Positions 45,466 to 54,103 are shown, counted from the first letter of the stretch. The stretch is 64,000 nt of DNA from Paenibacillus tyrphae (GCF_027925525.1 NZ_BSDJ01000004.1:1-64000), one strand, 5' to 3'. The notes: a model not told the origin generated them from the letters alone. Numbers and translations: made by a program.

Positions 45466-45729
45466 ATGAAACAACCGCTGCCCCCTCATTACTACACGCT
45501 GCTGGAGGAGCTGCAAGCGATTGATTTCGTGTTGGTGGAGCTGACACTCTATCTGGATACGCACCCCGAAGACGCCCAGGCATTGGAACAGTTTAACCAA
45601 TGTGCGCAGCAACGCCAGCTTCTGGCCCAACGGTACGAGTCCGAATTCGGTCCGCTTCTACAGTTTGGTCACAGCTATTCGGGATATCCATGGCAATGGT
45701 GGGAGCCGCCGTGGCCGTGGCAGGTCTGA
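45466..45729 (+). CDS. cotJB: Spore coat protein CotJB
   Basis: This 87-residue protein matches CotJB (YYTLLEELQAIDFVLVELTLYLDTHPEDAQALEQFN, FGPLLQFGHSY) and ends with a Trp/Pro-rich tail. The ATG at 45466 follows AGGAGG by eight bases; the GTG at 45457 overlaps that site. It lies 20 bases after cotJA in the cotJABC operon and is part of the spore inner coat. Confidence 0.92.
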   Translation: MKQPLPPHYYTLLEELQAIDFVLVELTLYLDTHPEDAQALEQFNQCAQQRQLLAQRYESEFGPLLQFGHSYSGYPWQWWEPPWPWQV

Positions 45730-45762
45730 TGCAAAGCCGAACCAGGAGAGGAGACTTGTGCG

Positions 45763-46332
45763 ATGTGGATCTATGAGAAAAAGCTGCAGTACCCGGTCAG
45801 GGTTAGCAAGTGCGACCCGCACATGGCAAAGCTGCTGATCGAGCAGTACGGCGGTGCGGACGGCGAGCTGGCGGCGGCGCTGCGGTATTTGAATCAGCGA
45901 TATACGATACCGGATAAAGTGATCGGGCTTCTGACGGACATCGGGACGGAGGAGTTTGCGCACCTGGAAATGATTGCCACAATGGTCTATAAGCTGACCA
46001 AGGACGCTACGACGGAGCAATTGAAGGCCGCGGGACTAGACGAGCATTACGTGAACCACGACAGGGCGCTGTATTACAGCAACGCGGCGGGCGTACCATG
46101 GACAGCGACCTATATTCAGGCCAAAGGCGATCCGATCGCCGACTTGTATGAGGACATTGCAGCGGAGGAAAAAGCGCGCGCCACTTATCAATGGCTGATC
46201 GACATGACGGACGACCCGGATTTGCAGGACGGCCTGAAATTTTTGCGCGAGCGCGAAGTCATTCATTCGCTCCGGTTCCGCGAGGCGGTGGAGATTTTGA
46301 AGGCGGAGCAGGGAGCGAAAAAGGTGTTTTAA
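45763..46332 (+). CDS. cotJC: Spore coat manganese catalase-like protein CotJC
   Basis: This 189-residue protein is a short member of the manganese catalase family, with DIGTEEFAHLEMIATMVY and AAEEKARATYQWLIDMTDDPDLQDGLKFLREREVIHSLRF carrying the Glu and His ligands of the dimanganese site. It may disproportionate hydrogen peroxide in the spore coat. It is the last gene of cotJABC; a weak terminator hairpin follows by about 40 bases. The ribosome binding site is AGGAGAGGAG. Confidence 0.93.
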   Translation: MWIYEKKLQYPVRVSKCDPHMAKLLIEQYGGADGELAAALRYLNQRYTIPDKVIGLLTDIGTEEFAHLEMIATMVYKLTKDATTEQLKAAGLDEHYVNHDRALYYSNAAGVPWTATYIQAKGDPIADLYEDIAAEEKARATYQWLIDMTDDPDLQDGLKFLREREVIHSLRFREAVEILKAEQGAKKVF

Positions 46333-46371
46333 AGGAAATTCGGGCTCGGAGGGTAAACAGGGGCGAACGGA

Positions 46372-46410
46372 ATGAAGCAGTAAATCATACCGTTCGCCAT
46401 CGTTTATTTT
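46372..46410 (+). terminator. Probable terminator of cotJABC
   Basis: GGCGAACGG (46372-46380) pairs with CCGTTCGCC (46390-46398), then the T-rich sequence ATCGTTTATTTT. The nine-base stem is perfect. Confidence 0.6.
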
Positions 46411-46429
46411 CGCGGTTCGTAGCTTTAAG

Positions 46430-46678
46430 TTAGAGCCTGCTGTAAAACGGCGCGGTGCCGAACGATCCAAGCGGCTGACCGGAACGCCAAGCCAAACCCC
46501 ACAAAGACCCTTGACGATCCGGAGTAATGCATACTTCGATCGCTTCTTCGGAAGTTTCGCGGACAACGATCTCCAGAATGAGATCGTAGAGCAGGCGCCG
46601 CTGATTGGCGGGGAGGCCAAAGGGTAAACAAACATATTCATTTTGTATGTGAGGACATCGTTTGACAATCTGTGACAA
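46430..46678 (-). CDS. Possible small protein of 82 aa, start uncertain
   Basis: A minus-strand frame of 82 codons with strong coding-like codon use, starting TTG at 46678. Its third codon positions are mostly G or C, and it has no internal repeats or hydrophobic helix. Sequence such as LPFGLPANQRRLLYDLILEIVVRETSEEAIEVCITPDRQGS looks like a folded domain. There is no ribosome binding site before the start and a stop is immediately upstream, so it may be a gene remnant or have an unusual start. No family is recognised. Confidence 0.45.
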   Translation of the reverse strand: MSQIVKRCPHIQNEYVCLPFGLPANQRRLLYDLILEIVVRETSEEAIEVCITPDRQGSLWGLAWRSGQPLGSFGTAPFYSRL

Positions 46679-46732
46679 TCATGGTTCTATAAGACGTGAT
46701 ATGTTTATGCGGATGTCAGGAGGAGAAAGGGA

Positions 46733-47413
46733 ATGTCAACCAACAAGAGAACGCCGGAAGCGATGATCTTCGATTTGGACGGGACGCTGTTTCAGACGGA
46801 AACGCTGCTGCTGCCGGCTTACCACGCTACATTCGAACAGCTGCGTGCGGAAGGGCTGTTTCAAGGGGAAACGCCGGATGAGAAATACATTTTGAGCGGG
46901 CTTGGCATGCTGCTGGAGCATATATGGCAGCTCGTGATGCCGGACGCCGATCCGGCGGTTCACCACCGTGCGGACGAGCTATTGCTGGATCTGCAAGTAG
47001 AGGGGATGGCGCGCGGTGAAGGCAAGCTGTATGACGGCGTTGCCGACACGCTGCAGGAGCTGCGTCGGAGGGGTGTGCGGCTGTTCATTGCCAGCAACGG
47101 TCTGGAGGCTTACGTCAAAGGCGTTATCCGCCATCAAGGTCTGGAGCCGCTTTTTGAAGCCGGCGGCTTGTACAGCGCAGGGGAATATGCGACCCGCTCC
47201 AAGGTGGATCTCGTGCGTCAGTTGTTGGACAAGTATGGTATCGAAAACGCTTGGATGGTCGGTGACCGTTCCTCGGACGTCGAGGCAGGACATGCGAACG
47301 GGCTGTTCGTGGTCGGCTGCGATTATGCGGGCTTCCGCGAAGAGGGAGAACTGGATCGGGCCGACGTCCGCATCGCGGATTTCCGTGACCTTCCGGCATT
47401 GCTTGAGGCATAA
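46733..47413 (+). CDS. HAD-family phosphatase
   Basis: This 226-residue haloacid dehalogenase-type hydrolase has motif I FDLDGTLFQTE, motif II IASNG, motif III lysine in ATRSKVDLVRQLL and motif IV MVGDRSSDVEAGHANG, plus a helical cap between motifs I and II. It most resembles phosphoglycolate phosphatase-like enzymes; the substrate is unknown. The ribosome binding site is AGGAGGAG. Upstream lies a direct repeat TGACAATC separated by two bases. It is monocistronic. Confidence 0.9.
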   Translation: MSTNKRTPEAMIFDLDGTLFQTETLLLPAYHATFEQLRAEGLFQGETPDEKYILSGLGMLLEHIWQLVMPDADPAVHHRADELLLDLQVEGMARGEGKLYDGVADTLQELRRRGVRLFIASNGLEAYVKGVIRHQGLEPLFEAGGLYSAGEYATRSKVDLVRQLLDKYGIENAWMVGDRSSDVEAGHANGLFVVGCDYAGFREEGELDRADVRIADFRDLPALLEA

Positions 47414-47449
47414 AGGGCTTGGCGGCACCAAAACATCGATGACTCATCG

Positions 47450-47476
47450 ACCGATGACGCATCGGTGTTTTTTTTT
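47450..47476. terminator. Terminator between HAD gene and YheC/YheD array
   Basis: ACCGATG (47450-47456) pairs with CATCGGT (47460-47466) and is followed by nine T on the plus strand. A second small hairpin and TTTT on the minus strand make it usable by the convergent array. Confidence 0.8.
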
Positions 47477-47535
47477 ATGGACAAAACCGGAAATCCGGTC
47501 AAAAAGAAAAGACCGCTGCTTCAAACAGACCGGTC

Positions 47536-48690
47536 TCAGTGTGATTCGTTTTGTTGGGATTGCGGTGCAAGGTCCAACGGTTTGGTATCGGCTTTAGGCG
47601 CTGCTTTCTTTTCGAGCAGATGGAGAGCGAATTCGATGGGTCGGCGAATTGCCCTGCGGTAGGTTTGCAGATCTCCGGTTAGCCGGAACACGTCGCGCGA
47701 AGGCTTCGGATTGACTTCCAGCAGCCAAACATGCCCCGACGGATCGACCGCCAGATCGATGCCGGCTTCGCAAAACGTGCCGAACTTCGTTTCGAGATGC
47801 TCTGCGATATGGAGCCCGAGGGTGTAAGCCGCTTCTTTGATGCTCTTTACTTTTTCCTCTGTACCGAAACGGTTTTTGAGCATCGTTTCCATCGAGATCG
47901 CGGTCCCGCCGCCGTGCAGATTGGAAGTGACGGAAAACGGCGGTCCGATACGGCCGGCGCATCCGGTTACCTGCCACTTCCCATGGCCGTCTTTTTGCAC
48001 CAGCATCCGATAGTCGTGCACCCGGCCATCCTTCAGCTCAAGTGGAATGCCCTGCTGCACGATGTATTTGCTCTGCAGCCCCCAGCCGGCAAGCCGCACC
48101 GGAATGTTTGCTGCGGTCACCTTGGTGGCCGGCAAAATGCGACGCTCCGCATCTCTCCCCTGCATGAGATAGCCACGGCCTCCCCGCAGCCGCTGCAAGC
48201 GGACAATACCACGCCCCCCGGTGCCGCTTTTCGGTTTCAAATACACGATCGGGTGCTTCTTCAGAAACTGTTCCAGCTGCTTCCGGCTTTTGTAATGAAT
48301 GGTGGAAGGCAGATGCGGAACGATGTTTTCATTTTCTGAGAGCAGGCGGTGTATAATCCATTTGTTGGCAAGTGGCCGGCTCAGGTAACGGAGCTTGGTA
48401 TATTTTTGACGGAAGCGCGTGATTTTGCGGTAATTGTCCGCCCCGTGATACCGGCACCGGTCATAGATGATCGGCGGAAAGCCGATCCACCTGCGGGTCC
48501 ATGATCGGGCCGCTTGGTTATAGGCGAGCGCGTGAATCCGCGATCGGTTGTCATCCACATCATCCGGGGTAAATACGAACACGTCCACCCCGAGTTTTTG
48601 TCCGTAGATGCTAAGTTTACGGTAAAAGGAAAGCTCTTCCAGCTTTCGTCCAGGCATATACATAGCCAGCACGCCAAGTTGGGTACTCAA
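47536..48690 (-). CDS. YheC/YheD-family ATP-grasp protein 1
   Basis: This 384-residue protein is one of five related genes. It lacks the long N-terminal module of two of the others and starts with LGVLAMYMPGRKLEELSFYRKLSIYG. The ATP-grasp core has VYLKPKSGTGGRGIVRLQR and the metal-binding EAGIDLAVDPSGHVWLLEVNPKPSRDVF with Asp, Glu and Asn. YheC/YheD proteins of B. subtilis are spore coat-associated, but the reaction is unknown; ATP-grasp enzymes usually join a carboxyl to an amine or thiol. It lies 24 bases after the previous paralog and is last in the array. Confidence 0.88.
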   Translation of the reverse strand: MSTQLGVLAMYMPGRKLEELSFYRKLSIYGQKLGVDVFVFTPDDVDDNRSRIHALAYNQAARSWTRRWIGFPPIIYDRCRYHGADNYRKITRFRQKYTKLRYLSRPLANKWIIHRLLSENENIVPHLPSTIHYKSRKQLEQFLKKHPIVYLKPKSGTGGRGIVRLQRLRGGRGYLMQGRDAERRILPATKVTAANIPVRLAGWGLQSKYIVQQGIPLELKDGRVHDYRMLVQKDGHGKWQVTGCAGRIGPPFSVTSNLHGGGTAISMETMLKNRFGTEEKVKSIKEAAYTLGLHIAEHLETKFGTFCEAGIDLAVDPSGHVWLLEVNPKPSRDVFRLTGDLQTYRRAIRRPIEFALHLLEKKAAPKADTKPLDLAPQSQQNESH

Positions 48691-48714
48691 GTGCCGCTCA
48701 CCTGCCTATCTTTC

Positions 48715-49905
48715 TTATTTATCGCGTTCGCCGTTGGTTTGAGCCAAGGGAAAGGCATCCGTTTTTTTGAGAGGGCGTTTCGGCTTGCGCTTGGCCAAAT
48801 AGATGGAGTACAGGATCAGATTTTCGAGCGATTTTTTGCGGATGGGCGGCTCGTCGAATTTCATCGGCTTGGAATTTGCCTCGAAAAACCAAATGTGCCC
48901 TTCTTGATCGACACCGAGGTCCATGGACATTTCGCCTAACATATGCCCGCTGGACTTCTCGATCTGCTTCGCGATGGTGAGCGCCGCTTTTTTGGCACGG
49001 GCGATGATGCGTTTGCTGCCGAGCCCGCCGAAGGAATAGGTAAGCAGCTTGGCGGGATCGTCAATCGAACCGCCCCGAGGAACGTGAGTCGTGATGCTGA
49101 GCTTTCCGGCCAATCTGGCGCCGACCCCTGCGACGCTCCATTGGCCTTTGCCGTTCTTTTGCACGAGAACCCGCAGATCGAACGGACGCTGCTTATAGCT
49201 GGAGAGGGGAATTCCCTGTTGGATGATGTAGTCCTTGCCCCCGATCAGCTCCTGTACTTCCGACCACAGCCGGGAGACGCTCGGGTAACGGGAGATGTGA
49301 CTTTTTGTCTTTTCCTGAATACTGAGCTCAAATATTTTGGACTTCGTATCGAGAGGGCTTCGGCTTACTTTCATGATGCCCTTACCGGCTTTGCCGCGAA
49401 TCGGCTTAAGATACAGAAACGGATACTCGGCAAGCAGCTTATCGAGCTCCTCACCGGAGGAGAGCCGTCTCGTGGCGGGAATGTAGCCCTGCGTCTTCTT
49501 GGCATGATTGAGCCATTCGAACAAAGTCCATTTATTAAAGAAGGACGGGTTGAAAAAGCGGATCCTTCTCTGCCGCATGCAGGTTTGAATCACCTGCTGC
49601 ACCTCGGGGAGCAGCTCGAATTTGCGGTAAGGAATCCGGTTATATATGACGTGGGGGGCGGGAAGCAACCCTTTTTTCCACGTTTTGTCGGCCACACTGT
49701 AGGTGTATCCGACGGCTTTGCGTCCGGACAGCTTGAAATCGCTCGTCGTCATAACGTAGACGAGAACGCCGCGCTCTGCCCCGGTTCGTATCAGGTCGAT
49801 AAAATTTTCTTGATTCCCGCGAAAAACTCGCGTTTCATCCGAGTGAGTAAGAATGGCCAACGTCGGAATTTCTCGCTTGGACGGTGCTTTGGTGTTGGTA
49901 TCCAC
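48715..49905 (-). CDS. YheC/YheD-family ATP-grasp protein 2
   Basis: This 396-residue paralog starts LAILTHSDETRVFRGNQENF after a short leader. The core shows FLYLKPIRGKAGKGIMKVSR, YIIQQGIPLSSYKQRPFDLRVLVQKNGKGQWSVAG and GEMSMDLGVDQEGHIWFFEANSKPMKFDE with the expected Asp, Glu and Asn. The C-terminus is Lys-rich (RKPKRPLKKTDAF). The upstream paralog stops at 49906, directly next to this start, so synthesis is probably coupled. Its RBS AGGAGGGATTCCTGAGT lies inside that gene, about twelve bases before the ATG. Confidence 0.88.
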   Translation of the reverse strand: MDTNTKAPSKREIPTLAILTHSDETRVFRGNQENFIDLIRTGAERGVLVYVMTTSDFKLSGRKAVGYTYSVADKTWKKGLLPAPHVIYNRIPYRKFELLPEVQQVIQTCMRQRRIRFFNPSFFNKWTLFEWLNHAKKTQGYIPATRRLSSGEELDKLLAEYPFLYLKPIRGKAGKGIMKVSRSPLDTKSKIFELSIQEKTKSHISRYPSVSRLWSEVQELIGGKDYIIQQGIPLSSYKQRPFDLRVLVQKNGKGQWSVAGVGARLAGKLSITTHVPRGGSIDDPAKLLTYSFGGLGSKRIIARAKKAALTIAKQIEKSSGHMLGEMSMDLGVDQEGHIWFFEANSKPMKFDEPPIRKKSLENLILYSIYLAKRKPKRPLKKTDAFPLAQTNGERDK

Positions 49906-51273
49906 TCAGGAATCCCTCCTTGACCGAAATCGGCTCAAGTAGAGGCAGTAGTCATAGATGTTTTGCAGCGAGGCTTTTCCTTGTTCCTTAAGCGCCGGAT
50001 GCTTGAAAATGGACCGTCCCGGCTTGGAATTCGCCTCGAACATCCAGAGGCGCTCGTTCTGGTCGATCCCGATATCGAAACCGAGCTCGCCCAAAGTATG
50101 CCGGTAATTTTGCTCGATATCCTCCGCTAGCTTGACGGCGGTTTCTTTGGCATTGGACAGTACCGAATCCGCCCGGTTGCCGAAAATTTGCCGGAGCACC
50201 TGTTCGGGCGTCATGAGCTGCCCGCCGGTACGCACATGGGTCGTGACGCTGCCTTTGCCCGCTTTCTTGGCCCCGATGGCGGCAACGACCCATTGGTTGG
50301 TGCTGTTCTTGGTCATGTGGAAACGGAAATCGATCGGACAGCTGTCGATTTCGATCAGACGAATCCCCTGCTGGGCAACGTAGTTGTTCAGTTTTCCACT
50401 TTGCCGGTTGAGCAGCGCCATGAGGGCCTCGAACTGGTTGAACCGGAGCAGTACATTGCGCGCTCCTCGCCGGAAACGGACATAGTAGCCGCGTTTCGGG
50501 TTGTACGTCAGGCGGAAAATGCCGATGCCGAGGCTGCCGGCGGTCGGTTTCAAGTAGATGAATTTATGCTTTTCCAGCATTTCCTTGATTTGCGAAGAGG
50601 TGGGGTTGATCCGGGACTCGGGAACGTAACGGGAAGCTTCGGTGCCTTCCAGCAAATTGTACACATCCCATTTGTCGAAAAACGTCCAGTTGAAGAGCGG
50701 AATCCCTCTGCGAATAAACCGCTGCTTGAAAGCGTTCATCGACTCGAGCCGCTCCGCTTTCCGGCTGGGCAGCCGGTTGTAGACGACATCGGGCAACGGC
50801 ATCGTCTTGCGCACCCAGCCGTTTTCGCCGCGCGGGAGAAGGGCGGTGACGGTCGCTTGAGACCAATTGACGCTTTGGGGGGAAAAGCCGTAGTAGAATG
50901 CTTTGTCGGAGCCGGTGCGCATAAACTGCCGGATAAACTCCGTCCGATTGCCGAACGGAGCGCTCTCCCCACCCGTAACGCTGGTCAAGATCCCGATCAG
51001 CGGACCGATGCGGATGTCTTTGCCGTTGCTGCACGTGATCATGGTGGTGCCGGCCCGGGGAATGCGAAGCTGCGTGTAAAGGAATGACGGCAAGTACAGA
51101 TGGTTGCCGCTCTTTTTCAGCAGCTTTAAACCTGCGTATACGCTTTTGCCGCCGAGGTGCAGATGTATGTTTCGTGATTTGGATACTTTAAGCGCCCGCG
51201 CCAATTCGCCGGAGAGGTAGACGACCCGCTCCTGACGCTGGGTGACATGAATCGTGCAAGTTGTCAAGCTCAT
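49906..51273 (-). CDS. YheC/YheD-family ATP-grasp protein 3 (long form)
   Basis: This 455-residue paralog has an extra N-terminal beta-rich module of about 95 residues (VVYLSGELARALKVSKSRNIHLHLGGKSVYAGLKLLKK), then the core with FIYLKPTAGSLGIGIFRLTY, QGIRLIEIDSCPIDFRFHMTKN and GELGFDIGIDQNERLWMFEANSKPGRSIF. ATG at 51273 follows AGGAGG by six bases; the frame continues upstream only through three 41-bp tandem repeats that are not coding. It is the third of five genes. Confidence 0.9.
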   Translation of the reverse strand: MSLTTCTIHVTQRQERVVYLSGELARALKVSKSRNIHLHLGGKSVYAGLKLLKKSGNHLYLPSFLYTQLRIPRAGTTMITCSNGKDIRIGPLIGILTSVTGGESAPFGNRTEFIRQFMRTGSDKAFYYGFSPQSVNWSQATVTALLPRGENGWVRKTMPLPDVVYNRLPSRKAERLESMNAFKQRFIRRGIPLFNWTFFDKWDVYNLLEGTEASRYVPESRINPTSSQIKEMLEKHKFIYLKPTAGSLGIGIFRLTYNPKRGYYVRFRRGARNVLLRFNQFEALMALLNRQSGKLNNYVAQQGIRLIEIDSCPIDFRFHMTKNSTNQWVVAAIGAKKAGKGSVTTHVRTGGQLMTPEQVLRQIFGNRADSVLSNAKETAVKLAEDIEQNYRHTLGELGFDIGIDQNERLWMFEANSKPGRSIFKHPALKEQGKASLQNIYDYCLYLSRFRSRRDS

Positions 51274-51287
51274 GTTGAACCTCCTAA

Positions 51288-51410
51288 GAGTTTTGCCGCA
51301 GGCAAAACTTTCTCCGAAAGCGTAGGCTGAGTTTTGCCGCAGGCAAAACTTTCTCCGAAAGCGTAGGCTGAGTTTTGCCACAGGCAAAACTTTCTTCGAA
51401 AGTACTAGGT
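51288..51410. repeat. Three 41-bp tandem hairpin repeats ahead of a YheC/YheD gene
   Basis: Copies at 51288-51328, 51329-51369 and 51370-51410 are contiguous; the first two are identical and the third differs mostly in loops and the trailing linker. Each carries GTTTTGCC-GCA-GGCAAAAC (arms extendable to nine bases) and a small CTTTC/GAAAG hairpin. They end ten bases upstream of the AGGAGG of the minus-strand gene. The unit length of 41 is not a multiple of three, and the frame is not conserved, so this is not coding. The role may be transcript structure, processing or protein binding. Confidence 0.9.
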
Positions 51411-51430
51411 AGAACTTTGCCGGGCATTCG

Positions 51431-52609
51431 TCAAGGCTGCTTTCGCCTGACGTTCGCCTGCGCACGCGGTTGCCGCAGCAAATACCGCGCGTAGCGCAGC
51501 GGGTTGGCCAGTGCGTCCAGTTTGGCTTGATCGTCCTGTAAATAAGTAAAGATGGAGCGGCCGGGTTTGGAATTCACTTCGAGAATCCAACTATTGCCAT
51601 TCGTGTCGACACCGAAATCGATGCCGAGCTCGGCGAGCCGCCCGTGACAAGATTCCAGCGCCTCCGGAAGCCCCATAGCGAGCTGCTTCAGCTCGTGAAC
51701 GAGCTCCTCGGCGCGTGCCGACCCGAACTCGCGGGCCAAGAACGGTCCGATGGGTTCCACCGTGCCCCCGCCGTGCAGATTAGAGGTCAGGCTGCCGTTC
51801 TGCCCCCGGCGGACGGCCATGCCGGTCAGGTTCCAACGGCCGTCGCCGTCTTTTTGCACGAGCGCGCGCACGTCGTAAGCGTCGCCGTTTCGAGACTGCA
51901 GCGGCAAATACTGCTGCAGCAAATAGCTGCGCTGCGCGACGAAGCGGCGCAGCCAGCGAAGCAGCGCCCCGGCGTCGGCGAAGCCGCATGCGACGGCGCG
52001 GTTGCGCGGGTCCCGCCCTCGGACGGTGAACGCCGCTTTGGCGGGGTTCGCCGTGCCCGCAGGGGACGGGCTTTCGCGGCGCACGAGCAGCACGCCGCGT
52101 CCCTGGGAGCCGCCGCGCGGCTTCAGAATCGCTTCGCCGCGCTGCCGGAGCCAATCCGCGAGGGTACGCATACTGCGTAGCGGCTGCGTCTCCGGCAGGT
52201 GGCGGTCAAATCGGCCGTCCTGCCGAAGCGCTTGCTGAACGTCCCACTTGCCCTTCAAGCCGTGGCCGAGCAATCGGACGAAGGCCTGCCGTTTAAGACC
52301 GTGCAATGCGTGCTGATAATCGGCGAATTGCTTTCGGGCGGTGAAAAAACAGCGGTCATATACGATAGCCGGCAGGTCGAAGGTCCGGCTGCTCCACTCC
52401 TTGAGTGCCGCATCATAGACATACCCAGTCACTTGCGGCCGGGACCAATCGATGCCCTGCGGAGTAAATACGAATACCGTCAAGCCGCTGCGGCTTCCGA
52501 GGATGCACAAGCGGCGGTAGAAACCACGATTGGCAAAAGGCGGATGTTCATCGGTTTCCGTCGTCATGATGCCGACGGTACTTTCGTGTGGGCGGTCTGG
52601 TTTCATCAT
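51431..52609 (-). CDS. YheC/YheD-family ATP-grasp protein 4
   Basis: This 392-residue paralog of the short form starts near VGIMTTETDEHPPFANRGFYRRLCILG. The core shows AILKPRGGSQGRGVLLVRRE, YLLQQYLPLQSRNGDAYDVRALVQKDGDGRWNLTG and LAELGIDFGVDTNGNSWILEVNSKPGRSIF with Asp, Glu and Asn. The G+C of the segment is higher than in the neighbours, and the middle is rich in Ala/Arg. ATG at 52609 follows CGAGGTAAAGCGC; an ATG three bases later is the alternative. The repeat array lies after its stop. Confidence 0.88.
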   Translation of the reverse strand: MMKPDRPHESTVGIMTTETDEHPPFANRGFYRRLCILGSRSGLTVFVFTPQGIDWSRPQVTGYVYDAALKEWSSRTFDLPAIVYDRCFFTARKQFADYQHALHGLKRQAFVRLLGHGLKGKWDVQQALRQDGRFDRHLPETQPLRSMRTLADWLRQRGEAILKPRGGSQGRGVLLVRRESPSPAGTANPAKAAFTVRGRDPRNRAVACGFADAGALLRWLRRFVAQRSYLLQQYLPLQSRNGDAYDVRALVQKDGDGRWNLTGMAVRRGQNGSLTSNLHGGGTVEPIGPFLAREFGSARAEELVHELKQLAMGLPEALESCHGRLAELGIDFGVDTNGNSWILEVNSKPGRSIFTYLQDDQAKLDALANPLRYARYLLRQPRAQANVRRKQP

Positions 52610-52732
52610 GCGCTTTACCTCGATCCGTTGAAGCTGCATCGTTGTAGAACCCCGAACTTTCCCATATACGGGCGCAGGTTATCGGGGGGAGGTCCGCTTT
52701 CCGGCCCGCCGACCGGAAGTTTGGCGAACCGG

Positions 52733-54103
52733 TCAAAACTTCGCCGCGAAGCGGGCATATTGCACCACCTTCTTGACGGAGGGGCGGATCTTGCTCCCGG
52801 CCCCCAGCGGCGTATTGTCCTCCTTCGACGGCTTCGAATTAACTTCAAGCAGCCATACTCGGCCATTCGTATCGATCGCCAGATCGATTCCGAGCTCGGC
52901 ATAATGGCCAGGGACCTGCTCCTCGATGCCCATGGCAATTTGGATGGCTGCCCGCCTCAGCTTGCCTAAGCCGCCGGCCGCCCCGGCCGTCCCTGAACGT
53001 TCCAAAGCGTTCTTGGCCGTCGTCAGCGTGCCGCCCCGCGCCAGATTGGAGACGAAGTGATGCGTGCCGGCTATGCGGGCTACGATGGACGTAATACCCC
53101 ATTGTCCGGTTTCTCCCCGCTGCACCAAGGCCCGAAAATCGACGGGCCGGCCGTTCACGGTCAGCAAGTCGAGTCCTTGCTGAATTTGATAGCGTTGGCT
53201 TTTCAATTTGCCCGAGATGGTGCTGTACAGCTTGCCGAGGGTGGAAAAGGACTGCTTATGGGCGCCGCCCAGATTCGTAAAATGGCAAATGTATCCGCCC
53301 GGCTGTTTTTTAATCCGAATGATGCCTTTCCCGAGGCTGCCGGTAATCGGTTTGAGAAATACGGTCGGATGCTTCGCGCACATCGATTTGAGAAGCTGGA
53401 GGTTCCGCAGCAAATGCGACTCCGGCAAGTACGGCTGCAGACCCGTTTCCTTGTAGAGGGCGTCGAACACTTCCGTCTTGTTTAAATACTTCTCATTGAA
53501 GAACACCGCATTATGGCGGCTCTTGGCTTGCGTCACAAAGTGCTGCACGTTGGCCCGGTTTTCCAGCTTGCGCGAGGTCAGACGGTTATATAGCACGTGC
53601 GGCACCGGAAACGTCGTTTTTTCCCAGCCTCCGTTAGCCTTGATGCGCCATCCTCGAACTTGGTCGCTCTGTCCGCGCAAATCCTCAGGCGTGCTGAAAA
53701 ACACCGATGCGCCATACAGCTTGCATGCCTCGGAGAGCTCGCGGCTGAAGGCGGTGTTCGCCCCGAACAGCTTGTCGGCGGAATCGGCGTAAACGCGGCT
53801 GACCATGACGCCGATCAGCGGGCCGAGATGAATCGTACGGGTTCCGGTTTTGTATTGAAGACAGAGCTCATCCCCGTGGGCAAGCCCCCATCTGGAAGCT
53901 AACGAACCGCTCAAGCGCAGCACGCCGACCTTGGACGAAGAGATGACCGAAATTTCCTCCCGGGCAGAGCCGAAACGGAGTTGGAGAGGCTGCTCCAGCG
54001 GAATCTTCCATCTTTTCACTACAGATTCGCTGAGCGTCAAAACGGAACCGTCCGAGGAAGTGCCGGCGCTTTGGATCTGGATCTTCACCTTTGTTCTTTT
54101 CAT
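52733..54103 (-). CDS. YheC/YheD-family ATP-grasp protein 5 (long form)
   Basis: This 456-residue paralog has an N-terminal beta-rich module (residues 1-95, VLTLSESVVKRWKIPLEQPLQLRFG and VLRLSGSLASRWGLAHGDELCLQY) like protein 3. The core shows TVFLKPITGSLGKGIIRIKK, QGLDLLTVNGRPVDFRALVQRGETGQWG and YAELGIDLAIDTNGRVWLLEVNSKPSKED. It is the first gene of the array and is divergent from the gerA-type operon. ATG at 54103 follows AAGGAGTTCCGC. The 227-base spacer to the germination operon should hold both promoters. Confidence 0.9.
   Translation of the reverse strand: MKRTKVKIQIQSAGTSSDGSVLTLSESVVKRWKIPLEQPLQLRFGSAREEISVISSSKVGVLRLSGSLASRWGLAHGDELCLQYKTGTRTIHLGPLIGVMVSRVYADSADKLFGANTAFSRELSEACKLYGASVFFSTPEDLRGQSDQVRGWRIKANGGWEKTTFPVPHVLYNRLTSRKLENRANVQHFVTQAKSRHNAVFFNEKYLNKTEVFDALYKETGLQPYLPESHLLRNLQLLKSMCAKHPTVFLKPITGSLGKGIIRIKKQPGGYICHFTNLGGAHKQSFSTLGKLYSTISGKLKSQRYQIQQGLDLLTVNGRPVDFRALVQRGETGQWGITSIVARIAGTHHFVSNLARGGTLTTAKNALERSGTAGAAGGLGKLRRAAIQIAMGIEEQVPGHYAELGIDLAIDTNGRVWLLEVNSKPSKEDNTPLGAGSKIRPSVKKVVQYARFAAKF

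Noticed and set aside
51288-51410. Reading the 41-bp repeats as a CRISPR array
   Set aside because: The units are directly contiguous, with no unique spacers, and no cas genes are nearby.
51274-51465. An N-terminal extension of YheC/YheD-like protein 3 through the repeats
   Set aside because: The 41-base unit shifts frame with each copy, and an AGGAGG site lies just before the ATG at 51273.
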